Part shown: positions 1 through 8,907 of the stretch, piece by piece
Position numbering within the stretch: position 1 is the stretch's first letter
Layout of the letters: each line of letters opens with the position of its first letter
DNA from: Aquimarina sp. TRL1
GTDB taxonomy: Bacteria > Bacteroidota > Bacteroidia > Flavobacteriales > Flavobacteriaceae
NCBI RefSeq assembly: GCF_013365535.1
Contig: NZ_CP053590.1
Location: 226,001-290,000 of the forward strand
Length of the DNA: 64,000 nt
Direction of reading: 5' to 3'
Program-made: the position numbers and the translations under genes
Notes under the pieces: generated by a model
What the model saw: only the letters and a program-made list of their open reading frames with translations
What the model was told of the DNA's origin: nothing
Databases searched by the model: none

Positions 1-209
1 TGCCAATCGGCTATCAAACTATCGACATTGGCTTTCATCGTAGCAGCTTTTTTATCAAAAGCAGCTTTCTCAATACTGGTTCGCTTGTATCCATCTAACA
101 ATTTATTGACATCTACATAGACCAGCTCTGTTGTCGTCATCGAAAAGAAAAAAGAAGCAACAGCTGCAACTAATGCCAGTATTGCAATAGGTAAGGCAAG
201 TTTATTCAT
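1..209 (-). CDS. OmpH/Skp-like periplasmic protein, N-terminal part only
   Basis: The reading frame starts at an ATG at 209 and runs off the left edge, so only 69 residues are visible. They begin with an uncleaved-anchor-like or signal segment (about residues 4-22), followed by VYVDVNKLLDGYKR. That pattern (a hydrophobic strand, then a Val-Asp line leading into a charged helix) is typical of OmpH/Skp-type periplasmic chaperone-like proteins of Bacteroidota. It lies downstream of the secretion/pilus operon on the same strand, after a 238-bp gap, and may or may not be co-transcribed. I see no terminator in 210-447. Family assignment is tentative because the coiled-coil body is outside the window. 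Confidence 0.5.
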   Translation of the reverse strand, partial: MNKLALPIAILALVAAVASFFFSMTTTELVYVDVNKLLDGYKRTSIEKAAFDKKAATMKANVDSLIADW

Positions 210-447
210 TGTTATGATTAGTTATTTTTTGTTTCCTCATACGATGGTTATCAAGTAAATCTGGATAACCTACACCTTTTATAGAAGGCAAAAATAAAAG
301 ATGTAAGGGATTTCCCTGTTCTTTTTAAGTTGTTTTTCCTGTCTTTGCAGTAAATTGTTCACAAACACAACCTAACTCTCTCAAAAGCAAATTAATACCC
401 TTCATAATTTTATATAACTCTTACTACAAAAATCTAATAAACGTGTA

Positions 448-966
448 TTAATTAAGTCGTTGCAGCAGTACCTGACATTGTAGGTATTGTTTTCTGGTTC
501 TGTAGTTTTTCTTTTTTATAAATCCGGCTGATACGATGTTTCCATAACTATAACGTTGTTCTAATTGATACAGAATATGCAGTAAGGAACGATAATCTCC
601 TTCTAGTGTAAAATTATAGGTTGTTGTGGTCTTTTTAGATACTTCTTCTGTAAAAATATGAGGCTTCTCAAAAGTAGTGATACGTACCTGCGTACTATCT
701 GACAGGCGATTGAGTGTCGCCAGAAGATTATTCTGTACAGAGTTTCCCGCTACGTTGTTTTTTTCCAGAATCTGATCCAGTTGTTTCTCCTTGGCTGCCA
801 GAGCTGCAAGTTGTGCCGGGGCATTCTGATACTGTATTTTTTGCTCAGTTAGTTTGACCACCTCAGATCGCAGTGCCACGGTTTTGGAAAAACCATATTG
901 ATACGCGATATATGCCAGTAGCAATAACCCTGTAATGAGGAGTCTGTTTTTAGTGCGTTGCGTCAT
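448..966 (-). CDS. PilO/GspM-like inner-membrane assembly protein
   Basis: A 172-residue bitopic protein. A basic N-terminus (TQRTKNR) precedes one transmembrane helix at about residues 9-25, then a coiled coil (about 30-75), then a small alpha/beta domain. This is the layout of PilO of type IV pili and GspM of type II secretion, which dimerise in the periplasm and couple the inner-membrane platform to the secretin. The start overlaps the upstream GspL/PilN-like gene by 17 bp, so the two are translationally linked. It is the last gene of the assembly operon. Sequence similarity across this family is low, so the call rests on topology and position rather than on motifs. Confidence 0.6.
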   Translation of the reverse strand: MTQRTKNRLLITGLLLLAYIAYQYGFSKTVALRSEVVKLTEQKIQYQNAPAQLAALAAKEKQLDQILEKNNVAGNSVQNNLLATLNRLSDSTQVRITTFEKPHIFTEEVSKKTTTTYNFTLEGDYRSLLHILYQLEQRYSYGNIVSAGFIKKKNYRTRKQYLQCQVLLQRLN

Positions 967-2161
967 CTGTAAGATTTATAATTAGTTCAAAATCTGCGCT
1001 ATTTTTTTGTTGAACCCCATAGGATATAATGGTAGTTTTTCTTACAAAATCCAAGCCTTCAATTGCAGCAACCCAATTGGTAAAGTCCTGCTTATCAATT
1101 GCTGTTCCAGAAACACGGATTTCTCCCTGATCAATATGGATTGGTTTTCCAGGATGTATAGTTTTTCTAAGTGGCTGATACATGCATGTATTAAGCAATA
1201 CTGTACTGGGAATTCTATAGATAAGTTGATCCATAAAATATGAACTTTTAGAAAAGCCAGTCGCAAGAATACTCTTGACAATTGCTTCTTTATTGGCTAC
1301 TACTGTTTGTTGCTGTTTGATACTTTCCTGTTGATTCGTATATACTTGCAGGGTTTCCTGCAGGCTCTGCCATTGTTTGTAATTACTGTTAAACACAAAA
1401 AAATTGATTAGCAAAGACACTAACAGCACTCCAATTCCATATTGAGCAATTTTTTTGAACGTAGCTACTTCTTGATATACTCTGGTCAGATTTTTATTTC
1501 TATCCTCCAGGTTTCCCGTAATGGTAGCTGTTGCTGTAATAGCTCGGATAGCAGTAGCCAGTGGCAAGGTATGTGTACTGGGTACTCTAAGGCTTTCTAT
1601 CTCATAAGTTTCTACTACAGATGCTTCTTTTTCTGCTACAAATTCCACTTCCTTATTGCGAATACCAACTACTGCTGTTTGTGTATACAGCTGTGTATCC
1701 CCGCAATAGGGAGCCAAAACTCCGATATTAGTAACCCCCAAAGAGACATCCTCTATATAAATTCCCTGCACCCGGTACGCTCTAATAAGCTCTTCTACAT
1801 ACGCCTTCCTGCAGATGGCTATATAAGACTGGGTACCTGTTTGTAAAATCTGGTAATAAAAAGCGTCTAGATCCAGATTGGGATAGGTCGCTGCAATAAT
1901 CTCCGTATCCGTACCTGTCTGAGGGCTTTGTTTTAGTAATACCTCTTCTGTAGTCAGCGTCAGTCGTGCCTTTTTTACAGGGGGAGATACTGTTTTTAAT
2001 TCCTTGATTGTAGCTACTGTAAACTGTGTCGTAAGATCGATTTCCTCTTTTTTCTGATGGACAACGACTCCCTGAATACATAAAGTCCCTTCCTGATCAG
2101 AATGCTCCAAACTGTATATTTTCGTTCCTAACGGGCGATATGACAAAAGACGCGCTATCAT
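950..2161 (-). CDS. GspL/PilM-PilN-like assembly platform protein
   Basis: A 403-residue protein with a cytoplasmic N-terminal region of about 235 residues, a single transmembrane helix at about 240-258, and a periplasmic part that starts with a Gln-rich coiled coil (about 262-300) and ends in a ferredoxin-like fold. This matches GspL, or a PilM+PilN equivalent, which docks the GspE ATPase to the membrane. Its start codon shares one base with the stop of the secretin gene (TAATG), and its end overlaps the PilO/GspM-like gene. The N-terminal part is too diverged to confirm an actin-like fold by eye. Confidence 0.6.
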   Translation of the reverse strand: MIARLLSYRPLGTKIYSLEHSDQEGTLCIQGVVVHQKKEEIDLTTQFTVATIKELKTVSPPVKKARLTLTTEEVLLKQSPQTGTDTEIIAATYPNLDLDAFYYQILQTGTQSYIAICRKAYVEELIRAYRVQGIYIEDVSLGVTNIGVLAPYCGDTQLYTQTAVVGIRNKEVEFVAEKEASVVETYEIESLRVPSTHTLPLATAIRAITATATITGNLEDRNKNLTRVYQEVATFKKIAQYGIGVLLVSLLINFFVFNSNYKQWQSLQETLQVYTNQQESIKQQQTVVANKEAIVKSILATGFSKSSYFMDQLIYRIPSTVLLNTCMYQPLRKTIHPGKPIHIDQGEIRVSGTAIDKQDFTNWVAAIEGLDFVRKTTIISYGVQQKNSADFELIINLTDDATH

Positions 2162-4380
2162 TAATAAAAAACAGTCGGTTTAATGATTACATTTAATTTT
2201 CTTTTAGAGTCTTCTCGTTTTCGCTTGCTAAAAAACCATTTAATGATGGGGATTTTAGATAAAAAAGGAACTCCAGAGCCTGAATTATTTTTAATTTTTC
2301 GTTCGATTCCTCCCAGAATAGCCACATCATTAGTGCGCATCCTCATAATAGAAGAAAAACGCCTGCTATTGATATCCGGTGGAGCGTCTTCTGCAATTCG
2401 CTCTCCGCTAAAATTAGATTGAATCACCTGAATATCAAGTGTAATCTGACCATCTCCAGAAACAAAAGGTTTAAATTCCAATGCCAGTTCTGCATCAATA
2501 GGTTGGTAATTCACTACCTGAGAGGTCTGTGGAATTTGTGATCCAAAAAAGTTTTGATTCGTAACAGCATAATAGGTAGTTTGTCCACTAGACAGGTATG
2601 CTTTATGTCCATTAAGCGTACTTAATTTTGGTGTCGATAGGATCTTCAGATTTCCATTGGTTTCCATCGCCTTGATATCCATATAGAAATTAGGAACAAC
2701 ATTCCCCAGATTAAGCGATCCAAAACCATCAAAACCACCTATAATACGGTTAATTGTTTTAGCCCCCAAAGTAATATTAGCGTCCGGAAAAGAAACCCCT
2801 TCGGTTGCTACCGGTTCTTTCCCGATTCCAAATTCTACTCCGGTTTCAATGGTCGCACTTCTGCTTACTTCCAATATCATGACTTCTATCAGGATCAAAG
2901 GAACCGGTTTATCTATATAGGTTACAAATTTTTTGAAATTTTCTATTCGGGCACCAGGACCGCTTACAATAAAACTATTGAGTTCGGTATCAACCTTGAT
3001 ATCTAGTCCCCTGGTCACACTCTGTGGAAATAGCGAATGAATATTTCCTACCTGACTGGCAGTGCCTGCACTGCTTGTTCTGGAGTTATACGAATTGGTA
3101 TTTCGTGTATTTTGAAACCCGGAGTTTCCGGAATTTCCTCCTATATAATTGGTACCACCCGATACAAAATTCGAACTTCTCAGACTCCCCGAATTAAATC
3201 CGGCAGCGGGAGATGGATCTCCTAACATGGCAATCGAGCGATGCATCATCTGTACCATTTCTATTTTTCGGATTGCGAGCTGATCTTCGGTTCCAAAATA
3301 ATATATATTCCCTTCTTTCTTAAACGTATATTCTTTGGTGGCTGTGGTTGACCTCCCTGTATTCGCTCCTGAATTCGTATTATTTTGAGCATATGAACTT
3401 CCGCTGGTACTATTATTAGAAATCAATGGAGTATCAACTGCACTTCCCTGCTGAAAGATTTTTAGCAGTAATTCATCAAAGGAAATTGCTTCTGTCTTTA
3501 ATGTTACATTCCCTGCACTCTCTAGTGGGGATGCTATATAAATGTCTAATTTTAAATCTTCTGCCAAGGGAAGAATTACTTCAGAAATTGGTGTGTTTTC
3601 CAGATGTACTCTTACCATTTTCCGGACTGTATCTAATATCTGATACCGCTCATTGTTTCGATAATGTCTTGATCTGCTAAATCCGGAAGTTCCCGATCCG
3701 TTTTCGGCATTATACACTCCTTCAAACTCATAAAACCCATCTTTGGTTTGTGAAAACTCCAATTGATTGGCTTCTGCTAATTTCCTCAAAGCAACATCAA
3801 TAGGCACTTTACTAATAAACAGATTGAGATTTTTACTACTAAGTTCTGGTGCATATAAAAGATTCTTTCCTGAAACCTCTGTGATTTTCCGAAATACCTT
3901 TGGTAAGGGATCATTAGAAATATCCGTAGACAAGGTATTGCTTAAAGCATCATATGATACCTGTATCTCTTTTTCTGTCGGAGCAATAACCGGAGGGGTA
4001 TATTTTTTTATGGATAAAATAGTCCCTGTAATCATTATATCTAATTCATATTCTTTTGCCACAAATAGCAAAAGATCATGCACTGTCACATCTGAAAATC
4101 CATTGACAATTGAAATTCCGGAGAGCTCCTGAGATACACTGATGTTGATTTTATGTACCTGAGAAATGGCTTTTAAAAAATTAGCCAAAGAGGTACTGGA
4201 TAAGTTGATATTAACTTTTTCCGTGAGACCGGGAACATCTACGTGCAACAGCTGTAGTTTATTTTCTATACCAGCGATTCTGGCATTGGTCTGATTCATC
4301 GTTCCCTGTGGCAACTGTTGTGCATAAGAGATAAGGCTCAAGTGAAGGACACAGCCTAGAAGGAATACAATCTTTTTCAT
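2161..4380 (-). CDS. gspD: Secretin (GspD/PulD/PilQ family)
   Basis: 739 residues with a signal peptide ending ISYAQ (about residue 21). The N-terminal half carries three N-domain-like blocks: an STN-like block at about 50-130, then two KH-like blocks around 155-215 and 250-315. A Ser/Gly/Asn-rich low-complexity linker follows at about 320-440. The C-terminal secretin domain shows the expected landmarks: PLILIEVMILEVS, a strand with IGKEP, KILSTPKLSTLNGHKA, and the late VAILGGIERK and GVPFLSKIPIIKWFF motifs. It would form the outer-membrane multimeric pore for the pseudopilus or pilus built by the neighbouring genes. The Ser/Gly/Asn linker is unusually long for a canonical GspD. Symbol given for the family; a pilus role (PilQ) cannot be excluded. 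Confidence 0.9.
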   Translation of the reverse strand: MKKIVFLLGCVLHLSLISYAQQLPQGTMNQTNARIAGIENKLQLLHVDVPGLTEKVNINLSSTSLANFLKAISQVHKINISVSQELSGISIVNGFSDVTVHDLLLFVAKEYELDIMITGTILSIKKYTPPVIAPTEKEIQVSYDALSNTLSTDISNDPLPKVFRKITEVSGKNLLYAPELSSKNLNLFISKVPIDVALRKLAEANQLEFSQTKDGFYEFEGVYNAENGSGTSGFSRSRHYRNNERYQILDTVRKMVRVHLENTPISEVILPLAEDLKLDIYIASPLESAGNVTLKTEAISFDELLLKIFQQGSAVDTPLISNNSTSGSSYAQNNTNSGANTGRSTTATKEYTFKKEGNIYYFGTEDQLAIRKIEMVQMMHRSIAMLGDPSPAAGFNSGSLRSSNFVSGGTNYIGGNSGNSGFQNTRNTNSYNSRTSSAGTASQVGNIHSLFPQSVTRGLDIKVDTELNSFIVSGPGARIENFKKFVTYIDKPVPLILIEVMILEVSRSATIETGVEFGIGKEPVATEGVSFPDANITLGAKTINRIIGGFDGFGSLNLGNVVPNFYMDIKAMETNGNLKILSTPKLSTLNGHKAYLSSGQTTYYAVTNQNFFGSQIPQTSQVVNYQPIDAELALEFKPFVSGDGQITLDIQVIQSNFSGERIAEDAPPDINSRRFSSIMRMRTNDVAILGGIERKIKNNSGSGVPFLSKIPIIKWFFSKRKREDSKRKLNVIIKPTVFY

Positions 4381-4492
4381 CCGTTTAGCGTTGTTTGTTG
4401 AGCCATCAAATGGCAGGACAGCTTGTCCATCTTACTTGTATATCGGGTTATTTGTTTATATTTCATCGTATCAAAACTATCTTATTCTCGTA

Positions 4493-5914
4493 TTACTGTT
4501 TTGCTAATAAGGCATATACTTCATCTACAGAAGTAACCCCTTCTCTTACCAATCGAATTGCATTGTCCTCTAAGGTGCTGATATTATGTTCTGACAGATA
4601 TTCATCAATTTGCAGTTGATTACTTTTTATAGCTTGTTCCAGATCCTTGGTAATTGGTAGTAATTCATAAATTGCTTTCCTTCCTAAATATCCAGTGTGA
4701 TAACATTGATTACACCCTTGCGCAATATAGTATTTCTTAAGGTCTTTGGGGATATCATAGGTAAGGGGAAAATCCGTAGTTTCAGTATTTTTTTCTTTTT
4801 TGCAATGAGGACACAGCTTTCTTACCAGTCGTTGGGCAATACTCATGGTCAAGGTACTGGCTATTAAAAAGGAAGGAACATTCATGTCGATAAGACGAGA
4901 AATGGTCGCCCAGGCGGAATTAGTATGAATTGTCGATAACACCAAATGACCTGTTAATGCTGCTTTGATCGCCATATTAGCCGTTTTGTCATCCCGGATC
5001 TCTCCTACCATTATAATATCCGGATCTTGTCGTAAAAAAGCACGAAGTGCTGCCGGAAAATCGAACTCTATATCTTCCCTTAGCTGTACCTGATTAATCC
5101 CTTCTAATGTATATTCTATAGGATCTTCTATAGTAAGAATATTAGACGTTTCCTTATTTAATTCTTTTAAGGTCGCATATAAGGTTGTTGTCTTTCCTGA
5201 TCCTGTGGGACCAGAGATCAAAATAATTCCCTGGGGTTGTTTACTGGCTTCCCGGTACTGAAGTAACTCATGGGCAGTGAACCCTAAATCGGTAAGGGAA
5301 ACCTCTTGTGTATTCCGGTTTAATAAACGCAATACAATCTTTTCTCCGTGCAGGGTAGGCATGGTCGATACCCTAATATCAAATTCTTCTGTTCCCGCTT
5401 TAAAAGTAATACGCCCGTCCTGTGCTAATCGCTTTTGAGAAATATCTAATCCGGATTGTATTTTTATTTGATTGATCAGCTGTGGATACTCTTTGTTTGA
5501 GATCGTATATTGTTCTTTTAATTTTCCATCCAGACGAAATCGTACCCTACAGAACTTTTCATAGGGTTCCATATGAATATCACTACTTCCAAAATCTTTT
5601 GCTGTAGCGATTAGTTTCTGCAAAAAATTGTCCTCGTACTGAAGTTTCTCCTGAGCTGCAGTGGTTGTTTTTCTATAATTCAGGGTAAGGTATGACTGAA
5701 TAGCCTCCGTCGTTTCTTCTGTAATTTGTATGGCACTATTAAAGATGATAGACAGTTCTTTCTGCAGACTTTTGGGTTGTTTTGAATCAGAAGCAAAAAC
5801 AAGTGTTGTTCCCTCTTTTTTTATTGGTATAATCCGATAGTGAAAGGCCTGATTGGAAGTAATCAGCTGTTTTAAGTGCACCGGTAGTTTATACGTTGCG
5901 GATTCTTGTGTCAT
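4493..5914 (-). CDS. gspE: Type II secretion / type IV pilus assembly ATPase (GspE/PilB family)
   Basis: 473 residues. Landmarks: Walker A GPTGSGKTT at 235-243, Asp box TIEDPIEY at 261-268, Walker B IIMVGEIRD at 300-308, His box TGHLVLSTIHTN at 321-332, and a zinc site of two Cys pairs (C368/C371 and C401/C404) that is diagnostic of the GspE/PilB extension ATPases. The N-terminal GspE-II domain is short (about 1-90). It powers pseudopilin assembly from the cytoplasm together with the GspF platform. It overlaps the prepilin peptidase gene by 4 bp (ATGA). A 112-bp gap separates it from the secretin gene and contains no ORF. Confidence 0.93.
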   Translation of the reverse strand: MTQESATYKLPVHLKQLITSNQAFHYRIIPIKKEGTTLVFASDSKQPKSLQKELSIIFNSAIQITEETTEAIQSYLTLNYRKTTTAAQEKLQYEDNFLQKLIATAKDFGSSDIHMEPYEKFCRVRFRLDGKLKEQYTISNKEYPQLINQIKIQSGLDISQKRLAQDGRITFKAGTEEFDIRVSTMPTLHGEKIVLRLLNRNTQEVSLTDLGFTAHELLQYREASKQPQGIILISGPTGSGKTTTLYATLKELNKETSNILTIEDPIEYTLEGINQVQLREDIEFDFPAALRAFLRQDPDIIMVGEIRDDKTANMAIKAALTGHLVLSTIHTNSAWATISRLIDMNVPSFLIASTLTMSIAQRLVRKLCPHCKKEKNTETTDFPLTYDIPKDLKKYYIAQGCNQCYHTGYLGRKAIYELLPITKDLEQAIKSNQLQIDEYLSEHNISTLEDNAIRLVREGVTSVDEVYALLAKQ

Positions 5915-6387
5915 ATCAGGTATAAGTTAATAAGCCCGCCCACCCAGTTTACCGAAAGAAGTATCAGCAAAAACAAAGAGGCAAAACCAGCAAGTGGCGC
6001 AGTGTTTTCAGAAGAGAATCTCTTAACTGCAATCCATAAAATCAGTGAAAAAAATATAGAAAATACAAGTATTACCAAAAATGATATCGTAGGAAACCCA
6101 ATAGCTACGGCATACAGGAACAGAACATCTCCCAATCCGAATACTTCTTCTAAGAACTTTTTTTTGATAATCAAGACATTATACAGGTATAATATCCCAA
6201 GAATGACAGAGACCATAGCAATATTAATCCCTACTGCATTGATAAAATGTATAAAAAGACTATGTTGATAATGAGACCATCCCAGTAATGCAGCCAAAGC
6301 GGGAAAGAGAAACCAATATACTTCTCTGGCTTTTATGTCCTGATAACTAATAACTATCAAATGTATCAAAATCAACGCCTTCAGCAT
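5911..6387 (-). CDS. Prepilin leader peptidase, short form (A24 family)
   Basis: A 158-residue polytopic membrane protein with the two catalytic aspartates of the A24 aspartic peptidases: D17 in SYQDIKAREV and D87 in GLGDVLF. It lacks the N-terminal Cys-rich N-methylase domain of full-length PilD/GspO, so it is a peptidase-only form of about the size seen in archaeal and Tad/Flp enzymes. It would cleave the leader of the three prepilin-like proteins encoded just upstream. It is 3 bp downstream of the pilin gene and overlaps gspE by 4 bp. Confidence 0.85.
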   Translation of the reverse strand: MLKALILIHLIVISYQDIKAREVYWFLFPALAALLGWSHYQHSLFIHFINAVGINIAMVSVILGILYLYNVLIIKKKFLEEVFGLGDVLFLYAVAIGFPTISFLVILVFSIFFSLILWIAVKRFSSENTAPLAGFASLFLLILLSVNWVGGLINLYLI

Positions 6388-6390
6388 TCT

Positions 6391-6804
6391 TTAATCTTTT
6401 ATAAGTTGTTTCGGGCTCCCTTTTTCATCAATCTCCCATACATTAAAAACCCCGTCTCCATCAAAATCTACCACAGCAGATGCACGTGCCTTAAAGCCAG
6501 ACATACTGGCTTCAATGATTTCATAACTGTAATTAGCCGTTCCGCCATTTTTTACTGTTACCGGAGCCTCATAGTTGATTTCATTAAAATCGGAGCTGTA
6601 CTTAGAGTTTAAGTAACGATATTGGGTCTGCATATTACTGATCGTTTTCAACTGTATTTTTGCTTCCTGTGCCTTTGTTTGCGCAATCAAAGGAAGGAAA
6701 TTTGGCAGTGCTATCAAGAGGAGAATCCCTATTAATGCCAGAACCAGTAACATTTCCTGAAGATTAAATGCCTTTACAGTATGTATTTTATATCTCATTT
6801 TCAT
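6391..6804 (-). CDS. Major (pseudo)pilin, GspG/PilA-like
   Basis: 137 residues from the ATG at 6804. A start 150 bp further upstream (6954) would add 50 residues in front of the leader and is unlikely. The N-terminus is a classic type IV prepilin: a short basic leader, cleavage expected after Ala in KA-FNLQEMLLVLALIGI, Glu at mature +5, then a hydrophobic helix of about 20 residues. The globular part has the G-type pattern of a long helix followed by a short sheet, including DFDGDGVFNVWEID, which resembles the calcium-binding loop of GspG pseudopilins. The Ala at -1 replaces the usual Gly. It is the only prepilin here with this Asp-rich loop, so I take it as the major subunit. Confidence 0.82.
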   Translation of the reverse strand: MKMRYKIHTVKAFNLQEMLLVLALIGILLLIALPNFLPLIAQTKAQEAKIQLKTISNMQTQYRYLNSKYSSDFNEINYEAPVTVKNGGTANYSYEIIEASMSGFKARASAVVDFDGDGVFNVWEIDEKGSPKQLIKD

Positions 6805-6993
6805 ATAACTTATAAATGTGACAGAAGCACTCACAAAAATATGTTTTTTTGACCATTCAGAAAGCGTTGCGCTTCCAAAAGAGTCTCTTAATTTCTGTAG
6901 TTGCAATACTTTATTGATAGTGATTTGCTTTTTATGTCTGTTATGATGTATCAAAATTATGTCTCGGTTTCTATTGCTTTTTCTATTATTTTT

Positions 6994-8124
6994 TTATCCT
7001 ATCACACTACTAAGCCTAAACATTGGCAGATACATCGCTACCAGTATAACTCCTACAATAAGGCCTACTAACAGGGTCAGTATCGGATTTAAAACATTAG
7101 CAATAAGCTGAGACTGATGTTTCACCTGTTGATTAAACTGTTCTTTTAATCGTGCGAAAATAAATTCCGTTTGATTGGTTTCTTCTGCTACCCGGATAAG
7201 AGCAATCATTTTTTTATCAAAAATGGGATTTTTAGCAAATGCAGCACTCATTTTATCTCCTGTAATGATTGCATTACGAGTGTTTTCCAAACCGTTTTGC
7301 AATGGATAGAAATTAATCATATTTTTCACCAGCTCCAGACTGTCTACCATCGGTACTCTTGCCGAGGTTAATAAAGAAAGGGCTTGCGTACATTGTGCCA
7401 GGTAAATCTTTCGAAAGTAGGCTCCCAAAATCGGGATTTTTAGCAGAAAAGTACCCCAGGCTTTTCTAAACCAGGGTTGTTTTGCGATATAAGAACTGCC
7501 TAAAATCAATACAATACCCCCTCCAATAATATACCCTCCGTAACTACCAATCATATCCGAAAACCGTATGATCATTTTGGTAATTCCGGGGAGTGCTACT
7601 TTGTTTTGCTTAAAAATATCTACAAACATGGGAACGACATAACGGAGCATAAACATAATGACAAGAAGAGCAGTGCATAATACAATCACCGGATATGTCA
7701 ATGCAGAAACGATTTCTCTTTTCAGGTCATTTTTTCGCTTGTAAAAATCAGATAGCTCCTGAGTAATTTGTGCCAACTGCCCTGTCTGTTCCCCTATTCG
7801 AATGGCATAATACTCATAGTCCGTAAAGTGTTTGTTTTCTTGTAATATTGTAGAAAAAGATTGCCCTGCTATCAGCGGATCAACAAGGGATTGTAACAAT
7901 TGTTTCTCCTTTTCTTTTTTTCTGGTCTCCGTTAATAATTCTAATCCACTCTTCAGGTCAATTCCCGATTTTAGAAGCACATGTAACTCTGAATACCATT
8001 CTTCTTTTTTCTTATTGTTAAAAGAGCTCCCAAATAAAGTAATCTCTCTGGTCAATACTTCAGAGAGTTCAAAAGAAGTGTTCTTTCGTTCCTGTTGGTT
8101 ATGTGGTTGTATTTTAATTCCCAT
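6994..8124 (-). CDS. gspF: Inner-membrane platform protein (GspF/PilC family)
   Basis: 376 residues from the ATG at 8124 (MGIKIQ). The open frame extends to 8211 but would then overlap the upstream pseudopilin by nearly 100 bp; the chosen start gives an 11-bp overlap. Two tandem GspF domains are visible, the first starting at WYSELHVLLKSGIDLKSGLELL and the second at LAQCTQALSLLTSARVPMVDSLEL, each with the characteristic Gly-hydrophobic turn, separated by paired transmembrane helices. The C-terminal helix LLVGLIVGVILVAMYLPMF is typical of the family. It is the membrane partner of the GspE ATPase in pilus or pseudopilus polymerisation. Confidence 0.9.
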   Translation of the reverse strand: MGIKIQPHNQQERKNTSFELSEVLTREITLFGSSFNNKKKEEWYSELHVLLKSGIDLKSGLELLTETRKKEKEKQLLQSLVDPLIAGQSFSTILQENKHFTDYEYYAIRIGEQTGQLAQITQELSDFYKRKNDLKREIVSALTYPVIVLCTALLVIMFMLRYVVPMFVDIFKQNKVALPGITKMIIRFSDMIGSYGGYIIGGGIVLILGSSYIAKQPWFRKAWGTFLLKIPILGAYFRKIYLAQCTQALSLLTSARVPMVDSLELVKNMINFYPLQNGLENTRNAIITGDKMSAAFAKNPIFDKKMIALIRVAEETNQTEFIFARLKEQFNQQVKHQSQLIANVLNPILTLLVGLIVGVILVAMYLPMFRLSSVIG

Positions 8125-8596
8125 AAGCAAAGTGAATCGATGGATCATTATATCTGAAGATAAAGCTGCGGTGTAAATTCGTTGTACGATTAAAATGCAA
8201 TCGGATTGCATCTATTTCTCCTTCAGCTACGGTCTTTCCCTGAAAATACAGCTGTATACTATCTGTCTGAATAACATAGGTTTTTATATCAGATCGAATA
8301 CTATCTTTATAGAACTTATAATTTTGTGTAGTCAGAGGACTACGCAATGTCAATTGCTGTTCCAAGGCATTCCAATAGGATGCTGTACAGCTGTGAAAAT
8401 CAATTGTCAATGCGGTTTCTAATGACTGAATCTCCGTACGGTATTCATAATTGGTTTGAATAGCATACATGTTTTTTTGTACCAGACGAAGAATCATAAA
8501 CGACAACCCGGTAATAATAGCAGTAATTGCCAATACCACCATAATTTCGGTAAGTGTCATCGCCTGTACTTTATGTTTTCGTATCCACAGACTCAT
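8114..8596 (-). CDS. Minor pseudopilin (GspH/GspJ-like)
   Basis: A 160-residue protein with a prepilin leader: basic residues, then QA-MTLTEIMVVLAITAIITGL, so Glu is at +5 after the predicted cleavage. The hydrophobic helix is followed by a mostly beta globular part. Minor pseudopilins of this kind prime assembly at the pseudopilus tip. It overlaps the upstream gene by 4 bp and the downstream gspF by 11 bp. Which minor pseudopilin it corresponds to (H, I or J) cannot be settled by eye. Confidence 0.78.
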   Translation of the reverse strand: MSLWIRKHKVQAMTLTEIMVVLAITAIITGLSFMILRLVQKNMYAIQTNYEYRTEIQSLETALTIDFHSCTASYWNALEQQLTLRSPLTTQNYKFYKDSIRSDIKTYVIQTDSIQLYFQGKTVAEGEIDAIRLHFNRTTNLHRSFIFRYNDPSIHFAYGN

Positions 8597-8907
8597 CGGA
8601 TAATTTCTTTTTTATATAATTTTTCACCTTCTCTTTGAGAAGTAATCACAGTAAGATGTTTTTTTTTCTCTATTGTGATTTCCCACTGTCCAAAATCCTC
8701 TATATATGGAATTTTAATCTGATCGTGTATCAGAAAATACTCTAGTTCTTTGATTCGGTTATCAATAGCACTTTTATCTGCACGTATATGATTAGAGAAC
8801 ACTGTATTAAAACTAAGACTCGCAATCATAAATACAATAATGATTAACACAGAAGCTGTTAGTGTTTCTATCAAAGTGGCGGCTTTTATTTTCTTTAATA
8901 CAACCAT
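8593..8907 (-). CDS. Minor pseudopilin, small (GspI-like)
   Basis: A 104-residue protein with a prepilin-type N-terminus: LKKIKA-ATLIETLTASVLII, Glu at mature +5. The globular domain is only about 65 residues, which is closest to GspI in size. It overlaps the genes on both sides (13 bp with the GspK-like gene, 4 bp with the next pseudopilin), so it sits inside a translationally coupled block of three pilin-like genes. Confidence 0.75.
   Translation of the reverse strand: MVVLKKIKAATLIETLTASVLIIIVFMIASLSFNTVFSNHIRADKSAIDNRIKELEYFLIHDQIKIPYIEDFGQWEITIEKKKHLTVITSQREGEKLYKKEIIR

Noticed and set aside
1442..1846. 134-codon plus-strand ORF opposite the GspL/PilN-like gene
   Set aside because: Overlaps a gene fully embedded in the operon; no export or domain pattern.
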